The translations under genes and the position numbers were made by a program. The notes under the pieces are model-generated. The model was not told the origin of the DNA. It did not search any database and saw only the letters and a list, made by a program, of their open reading frames with translations. A stretch of DNA of 64,000 nucleotides, from NCBI GenBank assembly GCA_019671005.1, contig CM033714.1, forward strand, positions 81,397,909 to 81,461,908. Reading direction: 5' to 3'. Source of the DNA: Hibiscus mutabilis. Taxonomy: Eukaryota; Streptophyta; Magnoliopsida; Malvales; Malvaceae. Of the stretch, positions 1-12,500 are shown in pieces (position 1 is the first letter of the stretch; every line of letters starts with the position of its first letter).

Positions 1-1
1 T

Positions 2-610
2 TTGGTTATCGGAAGTGCCGTCACTTGTGGGGCATTCGGTTACTCCGGTTACATTAGGATATGGGACCCGAGAAGTAAGGAGGTGGTTTGGGAGACTAAC
101 GAGCCAGGTTCTGGACGGAGCAGCAGGTTCGGAGACTCGTTCGCTGATGTTGATGTTGACACTGATGATTCAATCCTCTTCAAGATATGTTCGAAGTCCG
201 GGGACTTGGCTATGGCGGATATCCGAAAATTAGGGGATGATCCTTGGGTATATATGGAAGACACAAATCCTAGCTTGAAAGAAGCTAGCTATGGTGGAAA
301 TGATGTCCTTTTACATTGCTATAAGAAGCAAGTTTTCGTCGGGAAGGATGGTGGACTCGAGGTTTGGTCGAGTCAGAAAGGATTGTATGAAGCAGTTAAT
401 TTGCCTCGGGAAATGTCGGTTATTGAAAACCGACGACCTGAGGTGAGCTTCAAGAGGAGTTATGTGGATCAAGTGGCCGATGCTGAGAGAGGGATGATAA
501 AGAGAATTGAAGGAGGTGGGGAGAGATTGTTCGTAAGCAGAGAAAATGTGGAAGGAATTGAGGTTTGGGAGAGTTCCAATCATTCTGGAATCATTCCTGT
601 GTCTCCCTGA
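2..610 (+). CDS. BTB/POZ domain-containing protein, C-terminal part (gene enters from the left edge)
   Basis: The reading frame is open at the window edge and ends with TGA at 608-610, so only the last ~202 residues are present. They read like the WD40/beta-propeller-like C-terminal half of plant BTB/POZ proteins of the At5g41330/At3g09030 type: IRIWDPRSKEVVWET is a WD-like blade, and LEVWSS and IEVWESS are further blade ends. An acidic DVDVDTDD stretch lies near residue 50. The BTB domain itself, which in this family binds CUL3 for substrate ubiquitination, would lie upstream outside the window. No stop or frameshift is seen. The family call comes from recalled similarity; a generic WD40 protein is the alternative. 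Confidence 0.75.
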   Translation: MVIGSAVTCGAFGYSGYIRIWDPRSKEVVWETNEPGSGRSSRFGDSFADVDVDTDDSILFKICSKSGDLAMADIRKLGDDPWVYMEDTNPSLKEASYGGNDVLLHCYKKQVFVGKDGGLEVWSSQKGLYEAVNLPREMSVIENRRPEVSFKRSYVDQVADAERGMIKRIEGGGERLFVSRENVEGIEVWESSNHSGIIPVSP

Positions 611-1199
611 ACTCAAAAATCGACATCAAGCCGGGAGAATTGATTCATTCTCGTTAGAAATGTTCATATCGGATGTGCTTCCGGTACAAAGATTGGGACT
701 CTTTAGAGAGGTATTCTTTCTGTAGTTGTACTCTTAGTTTTTGGTTTTGGTTATCCTCTTGTAATGACATTAGCTTGAATATGTCCAAACAGCAATAACC
801 GATGGAGGTACACCATGAACTTTGTCAAGAAACTTCCCTACCTCGCTCAATTGATCTTCGGATGCGAGAAATGCAAGTCATTTATGTAATTATGTTCTAA
901 TAAATTGATTATAGTTTGCCAAACTTCTTCGGAATGAGATTGCATGGCAAACATAATATACTTTCATAATCATCGAGGTAATATCAAAGGAGACAATCAA
1001 AATTATAAATAACGATCATAACAAACACGGAGATCATTATTGTAACAGAAATCTAACCCCAAACGGTTTTAATAGTGTACAACAGTAACAAGAAAATAGC
1101 GAAGATGACATTACCAAAAAAAAACAAAAAGAAAACGATAGCCGTAAAATAAGAGGATATCTGACCTGAGAGCACACAACTCTCAAAGAAAATCCATGG
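611..1199. other. Intergenic / two facing 3' UTRs
   Basis: The BTB gene (plus) and the first NAC-alpha gene (minus) converge here. The first ~170 bases are probably BTB 3' UTR (T-rich, TTGTAATGACATT near 759). The rest is AT-rich with no ORF or repeat I can support. Confidence 0.5.
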
Positions 1200-3055
1200 T
1201 TAGGTTGTAAGCTCCATTATAGCAGAAACAATGTCACCATCGGCAGCCTTGAGTGCCTTGACAGCCTTTGACCTCGACACTCCTGCTTGTGTCATAACCA
1301 ATTCAATGTCCTTGGGCTCAACACCTGTCTCGTCCACTTCTTCATCGTCCTGGACATTGGTTGATGTCTCAGGTTTTGATATCACATTGCTTAGATCAGG
1401 AGCCTTGAATTGCTCAGCAGCTTGAGTCTGTAGTTGAGAGCTTAAGTCTTCAATCTTGGCCTCTCCGAATACTACGTAAGTATCCGATGCTGGGCTCTTG
1501 AACACATCCGGTTTTGAGATGACAAATAAGATCTGAAATCAGCAAGGGAAATTTTATATATATATATATCAAGAGCTTAGTAAAGTTCGTTCAGATTTGG
1601 AATTCCATTCTCTATGACTGGGGTCGCTTTAGAATCAAAAGAATCAGTGGAAAGAACCGAAATAGCAGAACTTTGACCCTAATGTCATACTAGGATCCCC
1701 ACTAAAAACATTATTGAAAAGGGGACTCACATTCTTGCTCTTCTTGACAGTGACCCGGCTAACACCAGAAATTGGTTTCATCCCAAGTTTCAACATAGCT
1801 TTGCGACTCTTCTTCTCACTTCTGCTTTGCTTTGACCTACCAGCTCCATCTCCTTCTCCATCATGATGTCCTAGAACATCAATATAAAAAATCGATACCT
1901 TCATGGATAACTCATTGAAATGGTATAACCCTGAATTTGAAATTCTAAACACAGTGATCCATAGATTTTCAAGGGACTAGTCAAAAAGAAAATGCAACTG
2001 ATTAGATTTTCCCTGAAATTTGTATCCTTTTTCATTAATTAAGCCTCAAATAGCAAAATCATGGCAATAACAGACATTCAAACCTTTTCAGTATTTGAGC
2101 ATTCAACAACTTAGTCAGTATTTAAGCATACATTAGGCTCACGAGCAACTTTGGTCAAGGATCAAGATACTCAAGCTCAACTCAACAGCATCGAACAATT
2201 TTTGTTTATACAGTCAAATCTGAGTAGCTTGGAAACCAAGTGCTTGGCTACATCGCTAGTAATATCAAACACACAGCTTGGTTTAATACCGGGGCTCTTG
2301 AGTCCAACATTCTATCAACAAATCACTTGGAGAAGTAAGACCAAGTAGAAGCGAGTAAGTCCAAGTCAAAAGAGCATAATGCTTGCTTTTTGAAGATTAA
2401 ACAAATATATTCAAGGGTCAAGGAACTCAATCGATATTAAAATGCAGATATTCAGCTAGATCGACTAGTTTAACAATTTGAGCTCGAGTAACTTGGTGAG
2501 TCAAGATGGAGCACATCTCAAAATCAAACTCTAAAACAAGTGAATCGTAAATGAAGATTAATCATATTTCCTAATAGAAACCAAAGATCAAATAAAAATT
2601 CACGAAGTAGAGTTAGCATCGTTCACATTATTTTATAACCTAAATCTCTTTTAAAAAGTTCTAAAAAGTGATTAAACTATAGAAAATGAATATTAACCTT
2701 CGGCATCATCTTCGTCGTCGTCTTCTTCATCTTCCTCGTCGTCATCTTCAACAATAGGTTGCTCTGACTGTAAATCAAAGAAAAAGAAAAAATAAAAATA
2801 AAAATCAAGAGAAAAACATAAATCTGAATTTTAGGAACATACATCGATTTTTTGTTGGTCGAGATGAGCGGCGAGGATCTCTTCGATCTCCTTGTCGGTC
2901 TGAGCAGTCATTTTTGGTTGAGAGAAAGACGCTAGAGCAAGAGCAAATTGAAAAGGCAAAACCCTAAAACCCCAAAAATGAAGCGGCGATATCTGTTGAT
3001 TAAGCTTTTTGATCTGCCATTGGGCCGATTCCAAATCACATATAAGCCCAAAACA
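1140..3055. repeat. Duplicated NAC-alpha segment, copy A
   Basis: Exons, introns, the 3' flank and ~140 bases 5' of the start codon match the segment at about 8205-10198 in the same orientation. Conserved non-coding marks include GCACACAACTCTC before the stop side and CTGCCATTGGGCC upstream of the start. Limits are by eye. Confidence 0.85.
1200..2911 (-). CDS. Nascent polypeptide-associated complex subunit alpha-like protein, copy 1
   Basis: Four exons on the minus strand, all joined in frame at GT-AG sites: 2843-2911, 2698-2767, 1731-1870 and 1200-1532, giving 203 residues, the usual length for plant NAC-alpha. NAC-alpha pairs with NAC-beta (BTF3) and binds nascent chains at the ribosome exit. 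The protein starts MTAQTDKEIEEILAAHLDQQ. A run of Asp/Glu (exon 2) follows, then the basic GRSKQSRSEKKSRKAMLKLG segment that opens the NAC domain (exon 3), and a C-terminal UBA domain (GVEPKDIELVMTQAGVSRSK..., exon 4). Relative to copy 2 it has Ser for Pro in the conserved GMKPIPGVSRV motif, Asp for Glu in HLDQQKID, Val for Ile in DTYVVF, and a four-codon shorter acidic exon. No disabling change is seen. Confidence 0.95.
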
Positions 3056-4116
3056 TTTACAGGGTTATTTTAATTCCGATGAAACCTACTTTTCCGTTAG
3101 TCGGATAAATTAATATTATCGAGTGATAAAGGATTATCCAAAATTTGAATTGATATTTTCGGTATTCTAGTCTTTATTAATGTAAAAATTGTTTTTCACC
3201 GTAGTTGTTTGTATCTTTAAAAGATTACAAGTACGAGATATAAAAATATTAAATTAAACGAATAATCTTCGTAATAAACTTTTGTAATATATAATTTAAA
3301 TTATTCGATTAATAAATTAAATAAAAATTCGATCTATTTCATGTATTCTTGTACACTCCTTGTTTTTTTATAATAAAGCAATAAAAAATGTAATTTGATT
3401 GATTGTAAAACAAATTGAGTAACACATGGGTGCCAGAAATGTTATAACTTATACGGAATGTGTTTCACATGGGTGGCTATGACCAAGTGATAACAAAATC
3501 AATTGGTCGGTCTGGAATTTTTAACACGCACTTCACATGGTTTTGTTAAGAGATAAGGATGGACCTTAAGTCCATAACTATGAACGTAACAAATAGTATG
3601 CTATTATAGTTATGAACGTAACAAATATTATTACAATTAATATAATAATTAATAAACATGAAGTCTAGTTTCCTACACATGTAAAAACATTACGAATAGC
3701 AGACTAGATATTCCTATTAAGAAATGCAATTTGTACAAGAAGAGAAAAGATTTTAGTTTATATTTTTTTTCTTTAATATGTTATTCTCTTCGTCTCATTC
3801 AATATATTCAGTATTGATTTATTTTGAGTTAATTTTTTTTTAATTTTGACTTATTATTACTTTAAATTTATTATTGATAAAAATGTGAAAAACTATGTTC
3901 TAGAAACTTTTAATCAAGTATTTTAAATATATATATTTTATAAAATTTGATTAATTAAAATATTTAAAATAATTATAGTTAAAGTTAAAAAATTAACTTT
4001 TAAAAAACAATACTAAATATATTGAGTGGGATAGGGAGAGTATTTTTTTTATTAAAATTGTTAAAATATTTAATTTTATATACAAATAAATATGTATCTA
4101 CTAATACAATAGAAAA

Positions 4117-4190
4117 GAGGATAATGCTACCTTCGATTTAGAGTTAAGGAAGTGAGGATAATGCTACCTTCGATTTAGAGTTAAGGAAGT
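4117..4190. repeat. 37-bp perfect tandem duplication
   Basis: Two adjacent copies (4117-4153, 4154-4190) of a unit containing GGATAATGCTACCTTCGATT. It lies ~460 bases upstream of the jasmonate-induced-like gene. The surrounding 3056-4653 stretch is AT-rich with no gene, apart from a TA-repeat/TATA-like run at 4485-4500. Confidence 0.9.
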
Positions 4191-4653
4191 ATATATATAA
4201 TTTTTTAGTATAATAATCGGTATCTGACTTATTGACCGATTTAAATACTGACGTTGTAAATGAAGAAAACTAGGTTGTGATGATTGTCTCATAATAAGGA
4301 TATTGTTACAAGCCCATTACCCTTTTCCCAAAAGAAATATCTCTGGACATTGTCACCGTTTATATATCTCAAGATCTCCTTTTTCTTTTCTGATATGATA
4401 TTAATGTCACAGTCTCTTTCCATGCGTGACAATATGCAAAATTTGATCTGAATTAATTGTCCAATAAATTAGATACGAGTGATTATATATATATATATAA
4501 AGACCGTATTTCATTACTTGTCATCTTATGTGCAGTTCATGCTGCAAAGTAGTGTATATATATGTAGGTATCTATGCAACTTTGAAGCAGAAAACACTCA
4601 AACCAAACCAAATACTCTAGAATTTCAGTCAACAGAAAAGTAAGCTTGTAATC

Positions 4654-6159
4654 ATGGCTGCCATCAATCCAGCAGTAGCAGCAAAACTTCCCGTCGGTTC
4701 CCACAGAAATCCGGCGACCAAAAGCCTCAAAACTATGGTGGCCGCCACCAATCCAGCCGTGAAAAATGGTGCGTCTTCGGTTCTTTCTACACCTGCACAG
4801 CCTCCATTGCTTCATAGAAACTCGGTTCCGAGAAGCTTGGACACAAGAATCACGGCCGCGAATCCTCAAGTAATATCTGCGGAAAATTTAACTGGCGTTC
4901 AGTTCTTCACAGAGTGCCAGTTTGGGAACTTTTCCGGCCAGAATTTAAAGCTGGAAGACGTCATGTATTGGCATGGCTATGGAGATTTACCGGAAACTAT
5001 ATCTCAAAATCAGCCGACGGTTGAGTTTAAGCACTTCGGTGACTTTGAAGGTTCGGTTGGAGCGGTTTCGTATGTTGTCGGAGATAAAGTTAGGTGGATT
5101 ATTGCCTGGAGCAACTCCGGAGAAGATTCGCTCAAGCTGAACAAGGTATCCTGTTGATTTGGATATGGTTATCCTCGGATTTTGACTTTATTATACTGTC
5201 ATAATAATAAATTTTGTAATTAATATTCACTTTTTTATCATTTTGATCTTATCTTTTATAGTTAAATTCGACCTCAATTCTTTCGGAAAAAAAGTTGAAT
5301 CATTATTTTTAATGATGATTTTTGACTAAAAATTTAAATTTTAGCTAATAAAATTCATCTATACTTTTTTTGTTTCCCTTTATAGTTTATATGTCTCTCT
5401 AATAATGTATGTCACGTGTATTAATAATTATTTTTCACTCTTTTATTGATTATTTATTTTTATTGATAACATACATAACATAAAATTTTTGATGGGACAT
5501 AAACGGACACATAAAAAAGAGCAGACGAATTTGATTATACTTCATATATTTTTTGAATTTTTAAATAAATTTATAATTTTTTATATTTTTAAATTATTGA
5601 TTAATGTGACATATAGAACAAATAGTGTTATATTAGTATAAAGTGTATGTGTTATGTCACATCAACACCATTAATGAATTAAAGTTTTGGTCAACATCTT
5701 CGTTGAAAAATGATTTGACTCTATTTGAATGATTAAAAGTCAAATTTGGTTTAAAAAGAATAAAACACTAAATCAATAAAATATATAAATATTGAAAGTT
5801 AAATTTATCTATTTGAATTTATTTTATTTATCCTCCATTAGAGTTATTATATATGATAGTGTCTTTTAGGCCTCTCACAAGACTTGTTCATAAATCAGAC
5901 CGCAACTCGAATCGTTTGATGACCCGAATCATTATTAAAAAATATTTTTAATTATATATCCCATGCTATGTATGAATTGCAGGTGTATAGTGAAATTAGT
6001 GAAGTGAGTGAAAGAGAAGTTGATTGGGGTTCAATAAAAGAAGCATTGGACCACAGTGTGTCAAAGTACAAAGCTACAAGTGTTGGGTTCTCAGCTGATC
6101 TTTGGATTGATCCCACCAGCAATACACCAACAATGACGGCAATACTCAACTCCGATTAG
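4654..6159 (+). CDS. 23 kDa jasmonate-induced protein-like
   Basis: Two exons, 4654-5145 and 5983-6159, joined in phase 0 (AAG|gtatcc ... tgcag|GTG), giving 222 residues with no stop; barley JIP23 is about 210. The C-terminal part shows marks I associate with this family: a Tyr/His/Trp-rich strand (VMYWHGYGDL), GSVGAVSYVVG, WIIAWSNS and, across the splice junction, NKVYSEI. The biochemical role of the family is not established; members are induced by jasmonate and stress. The N-terminal ~90 residues are unusual, with three degenerate units ending AAINPAV, AATNPAV and AANPQV. A long AT-rich intron (837 bases) separates the exons. A run of TA repeats ~150 bases upstream may supply the TATA box. 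It lies between the two NAC-alpha copies. Confidence 0.7.
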
Positions 6160-6459
6160 ATCTGTTAATGAGTCGAGTAATTTATTTGATTTAATAAATT
6201 ATCTTAAATTGTTCTCATTTAAGATTTGGCAGATTTACTTACGGATCAGATAATTTGTTCGAGTTAATAAATTGATTCAAATGGACCTGATTGTGAGGTT
6301 ATTTGTGTTCGATAATGTGTTTGATGTAATAAACTGATCCGATTTATGATTGTGAAATTTAGTTACAAGTACGTTGTTTTTTTAGAGGGCTTACAAGTAC
6401 GTTATTAATACAATTACAAACAATACTACAGTTGATAAACTATAATCAATCATTGCGAC

Positions 6460-7353
6460 TAGGGGTGCTTATTGAGTTGAATAGCTCGCAAACAGTTCGA
6501 GATCGATTCGGTCAAAACTCGATCAACGTTCGATTCGAACTCGAGATCTTAACGAGTCGAGTCGAGCAATGTCCAACTCGACTTGATAAGTTATTGAGTA
6601 GCTCGTTATTTTTTTATAATTTTTTAATAATTTTTAGTGCTACCTTAAAAAAATTATGTTCCAAGAAGTTTAAATGCTAGTTGAAAACTCTAAAAAAAAT
6701 TAATGACTTACTAAGTAATTTACCAATAAAATATTTGGTTTCAATTTTTAAAACCTTATGTATTTCTTGAGAATTTCAAAAGTTAATTTGTATGAATAAG
6801 AAATTAAATAATAATTAATTTTTCTTTTCTTAGTAAAGCATTTTTTCTTTTTATTATTATTTTGTATAAAAATAAATTAAAAAAAAAATCTTTGGTTGCA
6901 TATAAAAAATATAATTGAAAGTTAATACATTGAAATCTCTAAGACATTATCTCCTTTCTGTTCATCGAAAATTGTTGAAAAATTAAAAAAAATTTCACAC
7001 TCGAATATGTACTTCATCTTTAACTCAATCATGATATGTTCTTTTATTTATCTCATAGTCTTTACATTTCTTCTTCTTCTTCTTCTTCTTCTTTTGAATT
7101 TGTATATTTATATTAAGCCCTAATAGTATTACTAGATTTTACCTACATATATATTTTTTTAAAAAAGTTAAAGTTTTAACAAGCTTAACGAGCAATGAAT
7201 CGAGTCAAGAAACGAGATCTTTTAACGAGTACAAGTCCAGCAAAATTTCAGCGAACTTAATGAACAACGAGTTGAATAACGAATTTTTTTAACGAGCATG
7301 AGTCGATCACTACTCAACTCGCAATCGACTTGCTCACTCGATAAACACTCATG
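6460..7353. mobile_element. Non-autonomous hAT-type element
   Basis: The left end TAGGGGTGCTTATTGAGTTG is matched in inverted orientation by the right end (reverse complement TGAGTGTTTATCGAGTGAGC). Both arms are rich in CGAGTCGAGT-like units (6480-6600, 7190-7340). The flanking octamers ATTGCGAC (6452-6459) and ATTACAAC (7354-7361) agree at 6 of 8 positions, as expected for an aged hAT target duplication. No transposase is present. A (CTT)n microsatellite lies at about 7068-7093. Confidence 0.75.
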
Positions 7354-7361
7354 ATTACAAC

Positions 7362-8204
7362 ATACAATAGGACCGAAATGTATCTATATTTTAATCAAAT
7401 TAAATTTAGGTAGGATCTATACATGGTAGACTTAAACAAAATAAAAAATTACACATAATTTATATAGAGTTTAAGACGTAATTTTCTGTATAAATATACA
7501 ATGGGACAATTGAAGAAGTCATTTCATCATTTTCTCTTTTTAATTTTTTATTTCTTTATTGTTCGTTATGGATATTTTTATGTTCGAATCTCTTTATTTG
7601 ACTCAAAAGTTACTCGATATTATCTTTTTAAAAATAAAGTTGCAAGTATAACTATAATTACTATACGCCCGAATAGTTACTGCCATAATCAATTATCACA
7701 AGGAATGATCTGATTAATAATTGGAATATATTCGGATCTAGAATAAAATAAATCCGAGATAATCTATACATGATGGGATTATGTGAAACTAGTGATAGAA
7801 CAAGCCTAAAACATGAAAAATTATAAATAGTTTCAAAATAAATTGAAAATTTTAAAAATAATAGTATATAGAAATAATAAAAAATTGCAAAAGTTTAAAG
7901 AAATTAAAATTTAAGATCTAATTATGATTTCGATCCCCATTGATGAAATTTGATATTTAACCTCTCTAATTGAATTTGAAATAATTTAGTTCTATTTCTA
8001 AAATCTCATTGGTGGGTCCAAGTTTTAAGAATTTCATACTCAGATAAATCTAATGTTTTTTAATAAGGGAAAGATAAGGATTGTCCAGATCGATCCCGGG
8101 ATCTAATGTTAATCTGGACTAAAGCAATGTTCATTGTCAATACACTAGAGGCTTGGTCGACATGATAAATTCTAGCTCGATTAACTCTGAGAGGGGTGAA
8201 TTAG
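7362..8204. other. Gene-free AT-rich stretch
   Basis: The ORF at 7501-7713 is T-rich, lacks domain features, and looks like chance. Nothing else is supportable. Confidence 0.4.
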
Positions 8205-10198
8205 CAGAAACAATAAGGGGATATCTAACCTGCGGGCACACAACTCTCTAAAGAAACACCATGGTTAGGTTGTAAGCTCCATTATAGCTGAAACAATATC
8301 ACCATCAGCGGCCTTAAGTGCCTTTACGGCCTTTGACCTAGACACTCCTGCTTGAGTCATAACCAATTCAATGTCCTTGGGCTCAACACCTGTCTCGTCC
8401 ACTTCTTCATCGTCCTGGACATTGGTCGATGTCTCAGGTTTTGATATCACATTGCTTAGATCCGGAGCCTTGAATTGCTCGGCAGCTTGAGTCTGCAGTT
8501 GAGAGCTTAAGTCCTCAATCTTGGCCTCTCCGAATATTACATACGTATCTGATGCTGGGCTCTTGAACACATCCGGTTTTGAGATGACAAATAATATCTG
8601 AAATCAACAAGGAAAATTTGTTATCAAAATATATCCAGAGCTTAGTAAAGTTGGTTCAGACTTGGAATTCCATTCACTACGACTGCAGACTCTTTAGAAT
8701 CAAAAGAATCAGCGGAAAGAATCGAAATAGCAGAACATGATCCTAATGTCATACTAGGATCCCCATTTAAAAACAGCATTGAAAAGGGAACTCACATTCT
8801 TGCTCTTCTTGACAGTGACCCGGCTAACACCAGGAATCGGTTTCATCCCAAGTTTCAACATAGCTTTGCGACTCTTCTTCTCACTTCTGCTTTGCTTTGA
8901 CCTACCAGCTCCATCTCCTTCTCCATCATGATGTCCTAGAACATCAATATAAAAAATCGATACCTTCATGGATAACTAATTGACATGTTATAACCCTGAA
9001 TTTGAAATTCTAAACACACTGATCCATAGATTTTCAAGGCACGAGTCAAAAAGAAAATTCAACTGATCAGATTTTCCCAGTAATTTTTATCCATTTTCAT
9101 TAACTTATCCTCAAATAGCAAAAACAAGGCAATACCAAACATTCAAACCTTTTAGTATTCGAGTATTCAACAACTTAAAACCATAAGGAAAAGGCTCATA
9201 TTGACCATATACAAACATTATACACACAAATATACTTCTCAGTATTGAAGCATACATTAGGGCCTAGGCTCACAAGTTACTTGGGTCAAGGATTAAGATA
9301 CTCAAAAGCTAAACTGAACAGTATGGAACAATCTTTGTTTATATTGTCAAACCTGAGTAGCTTGGAAACCAAGTGTTTGGTCACAAAGCAAGTAATATCA
9401 AACACACAGTTTGGTTTAATCTTGGTGCTACCGAGTCCAACATTCTATCAACAAATCACATGGAAAAGTAAGACCACGTAATAGCAAAATCGAGTCAATC
9501 CTAGTCAAAAGGGCACAATGCTTGCTTTTTGAAGATACAAAATATATATTCACGGTTCAAGTAACTAAAATTCACGCATTAAGCTAGATCGACTGGTTTA
9601 ACAATTTGAGTTCGAGTTACTTGGTGAATCAAGTTAGAGCACATCTTAAAATCAAACTCTAAAACAAGTGAATTTTAAAAGAAGATTTAAGTATATTTCC
9701 TAATATAAACCAAAGATCACTTAAAAATCCAAGTGTAATATTAGCATCGTTCAAATTATTTTAACCCAAATTTCTTTAAAGAAGTTTTAAAAAATGAACA
9801 AGAAAGCCATGGAAAATGAATATGCACCTTCGGCATCATCTTCATCGTCGTCGTCTTCGTCATCTTCGTCGTCGTCGTCTTCAACAGTCGGTTGTTCAGG
9901 TTGCTCCGACTGTAAATAAAAAAAAAGAGAAAAATATAATAATAAAAATCAAGAGAAAAACATAAATCTTAATTTTAGGAACATACATCGATTTTTTGTT
10001 GCTCGAGATGAGCGGCGAGGATCTCTTCGATCTCCTTGTCGGTCTGAGCAGTCATTTTTGGCGGAGAGAAAGAAGCAAAATGCAAAAGCAAAAGCAAAAC
10101 CAAAACCCTAAAACCCCAAATTGAAGCGGTGGTGTCTGTTAATTAAGCTTTTTGAGCTGCCATTGGGCCAACTCCAAATCTCCAATAAGCCCAAACAT
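8205..10198. repeat. Duplicated NAC-alpha segment, copy B
   Basis: Second copy of the segment at 1140-3055, same orientation, start-to-start offset ~7.1 kb. Intron 2 (8936-9827) contains an extra ~90 bases around 9175-9250 not evident in copy A; otherwise the introns align. Confidence 0.85.
8265..10055 (-). CDS. Nascent polypeptide-associated complex subunit alpha-like protein, copy 2
   Basis: Exons 9987-10055, 9828-9909, 8796-8935 and 8265-8597 join in frame at GT-AG sites to give 207 residues. Domain order is the same as copy 1: N-terminal MTAQTDKEIEEIL, an acidic run (exon 2, four codons longer, with an extra EQP), the NAC domain with the canonical GMKPIPGVSRVTVKKSKN, then ILFVISKPDVFKSPASDTYV and a C-terminal UBA domain ending IMELTT. 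All signature residues are conserved. With copy 1 it forms a closely related pair differing at only a few residues outside the acidic exon. The preserved reading frames in both copies suggest both are expressed. Confidence 0.95.
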
Positions 10199-10199
10199 G

Positions 10200-11407
10200 T
10201 CATTAAAATCTACGAGGCACATTGTGCTCCTGGGGAGCGAATTACGTTCGAATTCTAAAAATAATACTATTTAAAGAATATTCACAGATTCTAATAAATA
10301 TTGTAAAATAAAAATGATGACCAAAGGAGTCTCCTGTTATAATTTTTAAATATTTAATAAATTTTAATATAATAGTCATTTGATCCTTGAAAAATATATT
10401 TATGTAAATTAAAATAATATAAGAACTTATTAAATATTTAATTAAGTAATTTTTGAAGTAAAGAAAGATGTGTTAGGCTTTCAATTATTTTAGTTTAATA
10501 ATTATTTAGGTCTTTATAAGTTTAAATGTTAGACAAATTAAGTTTTATTTTTGAATTTTGAGCTTAAATACTTAATTAATAAGCCTTTGTATTTTTTAAA
10601 TTCAATATTTTTACACCTCCTAATGTTAGATCATAACTCGGTCTCTATATGTATTTATATATATTAAAATAATATAGTAATATTTAACTCACAAACCTGA
10701 ATTATTAAATTCTTATTTAGTAATCTAAAAAAACTTGTATTAAACATATTTAGAATTACATTATAAAAACATTTTATTAACTAAATTGAAATTTCTTCGT
10801 CTATTACAAATACAAAAAAGTATGAAAAAAAGACAACCACCAGTCAATTTATTATGTTTCTTAACTTTTAAATGGTATAAATATCAAAATTATTTGTGAA
10901 CTTTATTAAATGTGTACATGATATATGAAGTATGAACGTTAATTTTATATAATTATAAACATAAAATTCTGTTTTGACTGAATTTTTACAAATTAATAAA
11001 GAATTTATTGATATAGCATCATTTTATGCATATATATATTATGAACAATTAATTATATCTACCGAGTATAAAGTGTTCTTGTTTTTCTTTTATATAGATC
11101 CATGAATAAAACCATAGATTTTTCGTCTAAGAAAACACATAGAGTGATTAAATTGTATTTTCTGAAAAATATTAAAACTTAATTGTAAAATCAATCATGA
11201 TGCAGTGACCTGTTCTGTAATTTAACCAAAATTAACCTCTCCTCGCACAAAGTTTCATTCGAAGAGTAGCACTTATCTATAACAGTAGCACTAAAGTAAA
11301 TTATCAGTTTCGTAGCCAAAAGCTAAACAAATTTGTGAAAATCATCAACTTTACTTCCGATTTCTGATCTGGGATTCTCTTGTTTTCGCTTTCCGATTGT
11401 GAAATCA
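10200..11407. other. Intergenic / divergent promoter region
   Basis: This lies between the starts of NAC-alpha copy 2 (minus) and the phosphatase gene (plus). It is strongly AT-rich with no ORF. The last ~180 bases (about 11225-11407) are less AT-rich and are probably the 5' leader of the phosphatase gene. Confidence 0.45.
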
Positions 11408-12050
11408 ATGTTGGGTTTAGGTTTATCAATCTTAATAGCCATAAAGGCAACAGCTTGGATGTCATTATATCTGATCTTCAGTAGATTTGGGTTCACAGTG
11501 TTGGCGATACCATTTTTGTATGCATCCTTGATTTCATGGCTCGTTTCGATTGCTTCTCACCCTTCAATCAATCTTCCCATGCTCCTGGGCAAAAACCCAG
11601 ATGGGACTTTCCCCATTTTGTCAACCATCTTGTTTTTCCCATATCTGTACTTCGTTAGGGCTTTTTCAACGGCGAGAAGATATCTCAGTGGTGATGAACC
11701 TTACACCCAAGTTTGTGAGGGTTTATACGTTGGTGGCTGGCCTGCTTCGCCTCGCTTATTGCCGCCTGGTAATCCTGCCATTATTGATTGCACATCTGAG
11801 TTCCCAAGAGTGAAGGAGTTCAAGGGTCATTCTTATTTATGTGTTCCAACTTGGGACACTAGGTCACCTCAACCTGGCCAGATTGAATCAGCTGTGAAGT
11901 GGGCGTGTCGAATGCGAGCTCAAAATCAGCCTGTTTTCATCCACTGTGCATATGGTATGTTCCTTTTCATTTGTTGCTGCTCAATTTGCTTGCTTTATCA
12001 GTGGAGTTTTGTTTTCTTATTACTAGTAGTAAGTTTGTTTTGCATTGCTA

Positions 12051-12500
12051 GTTTAAATATGGCATCTTGATTTATGTTTCATATGCTTGCATTGTATGTT
12101 CATCCAGGTGAGTATGGTTTGATGTAGTCGTGTACTCGTATTAAAGCTTAAGCTTTTATCTATGGTGACATTGTTATTACAAGCAAGGCAAGGGTAGTAT
12201 CATTACTGTTTTTGATTACCAGTTTAAATGAGACTTCTTCATTTATGTTTCATATGCTTGTATCGTGTATTCATTTGGGTGAGGATGGTTAGATGTAGGG
12301 GCATACTCGTATTAAAGCTTAAGCTTTTACATATGGTGACATTATTATTATTATTTTTGATACTAGCTTAAATATGGAATCTTGATTTATGTTTCAAGTG
12401 CTTGTACTGTTTGTTCCTCTACGTGAGTATGCTTTGTTGTAGTTATGTACTCAGATTGATAAGCTTAAGCTCTTACCTATGTTGTCATTGTCTTTATTTA
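12051..12500. repeat. Three diverged copies of a ~130-bp repeat inside the phosphatase intron
   Basis: Copies at about 12051-12180, 12222-12353 and 12364-12500. Each holds TTATGTTTCA...GCTTG, then GTGAG(T/G)ATG and TTAAAGCTTAAGCTTTTA-like palindromes, then ATGGTGACATTGTTATT. Confidence 0.8.
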
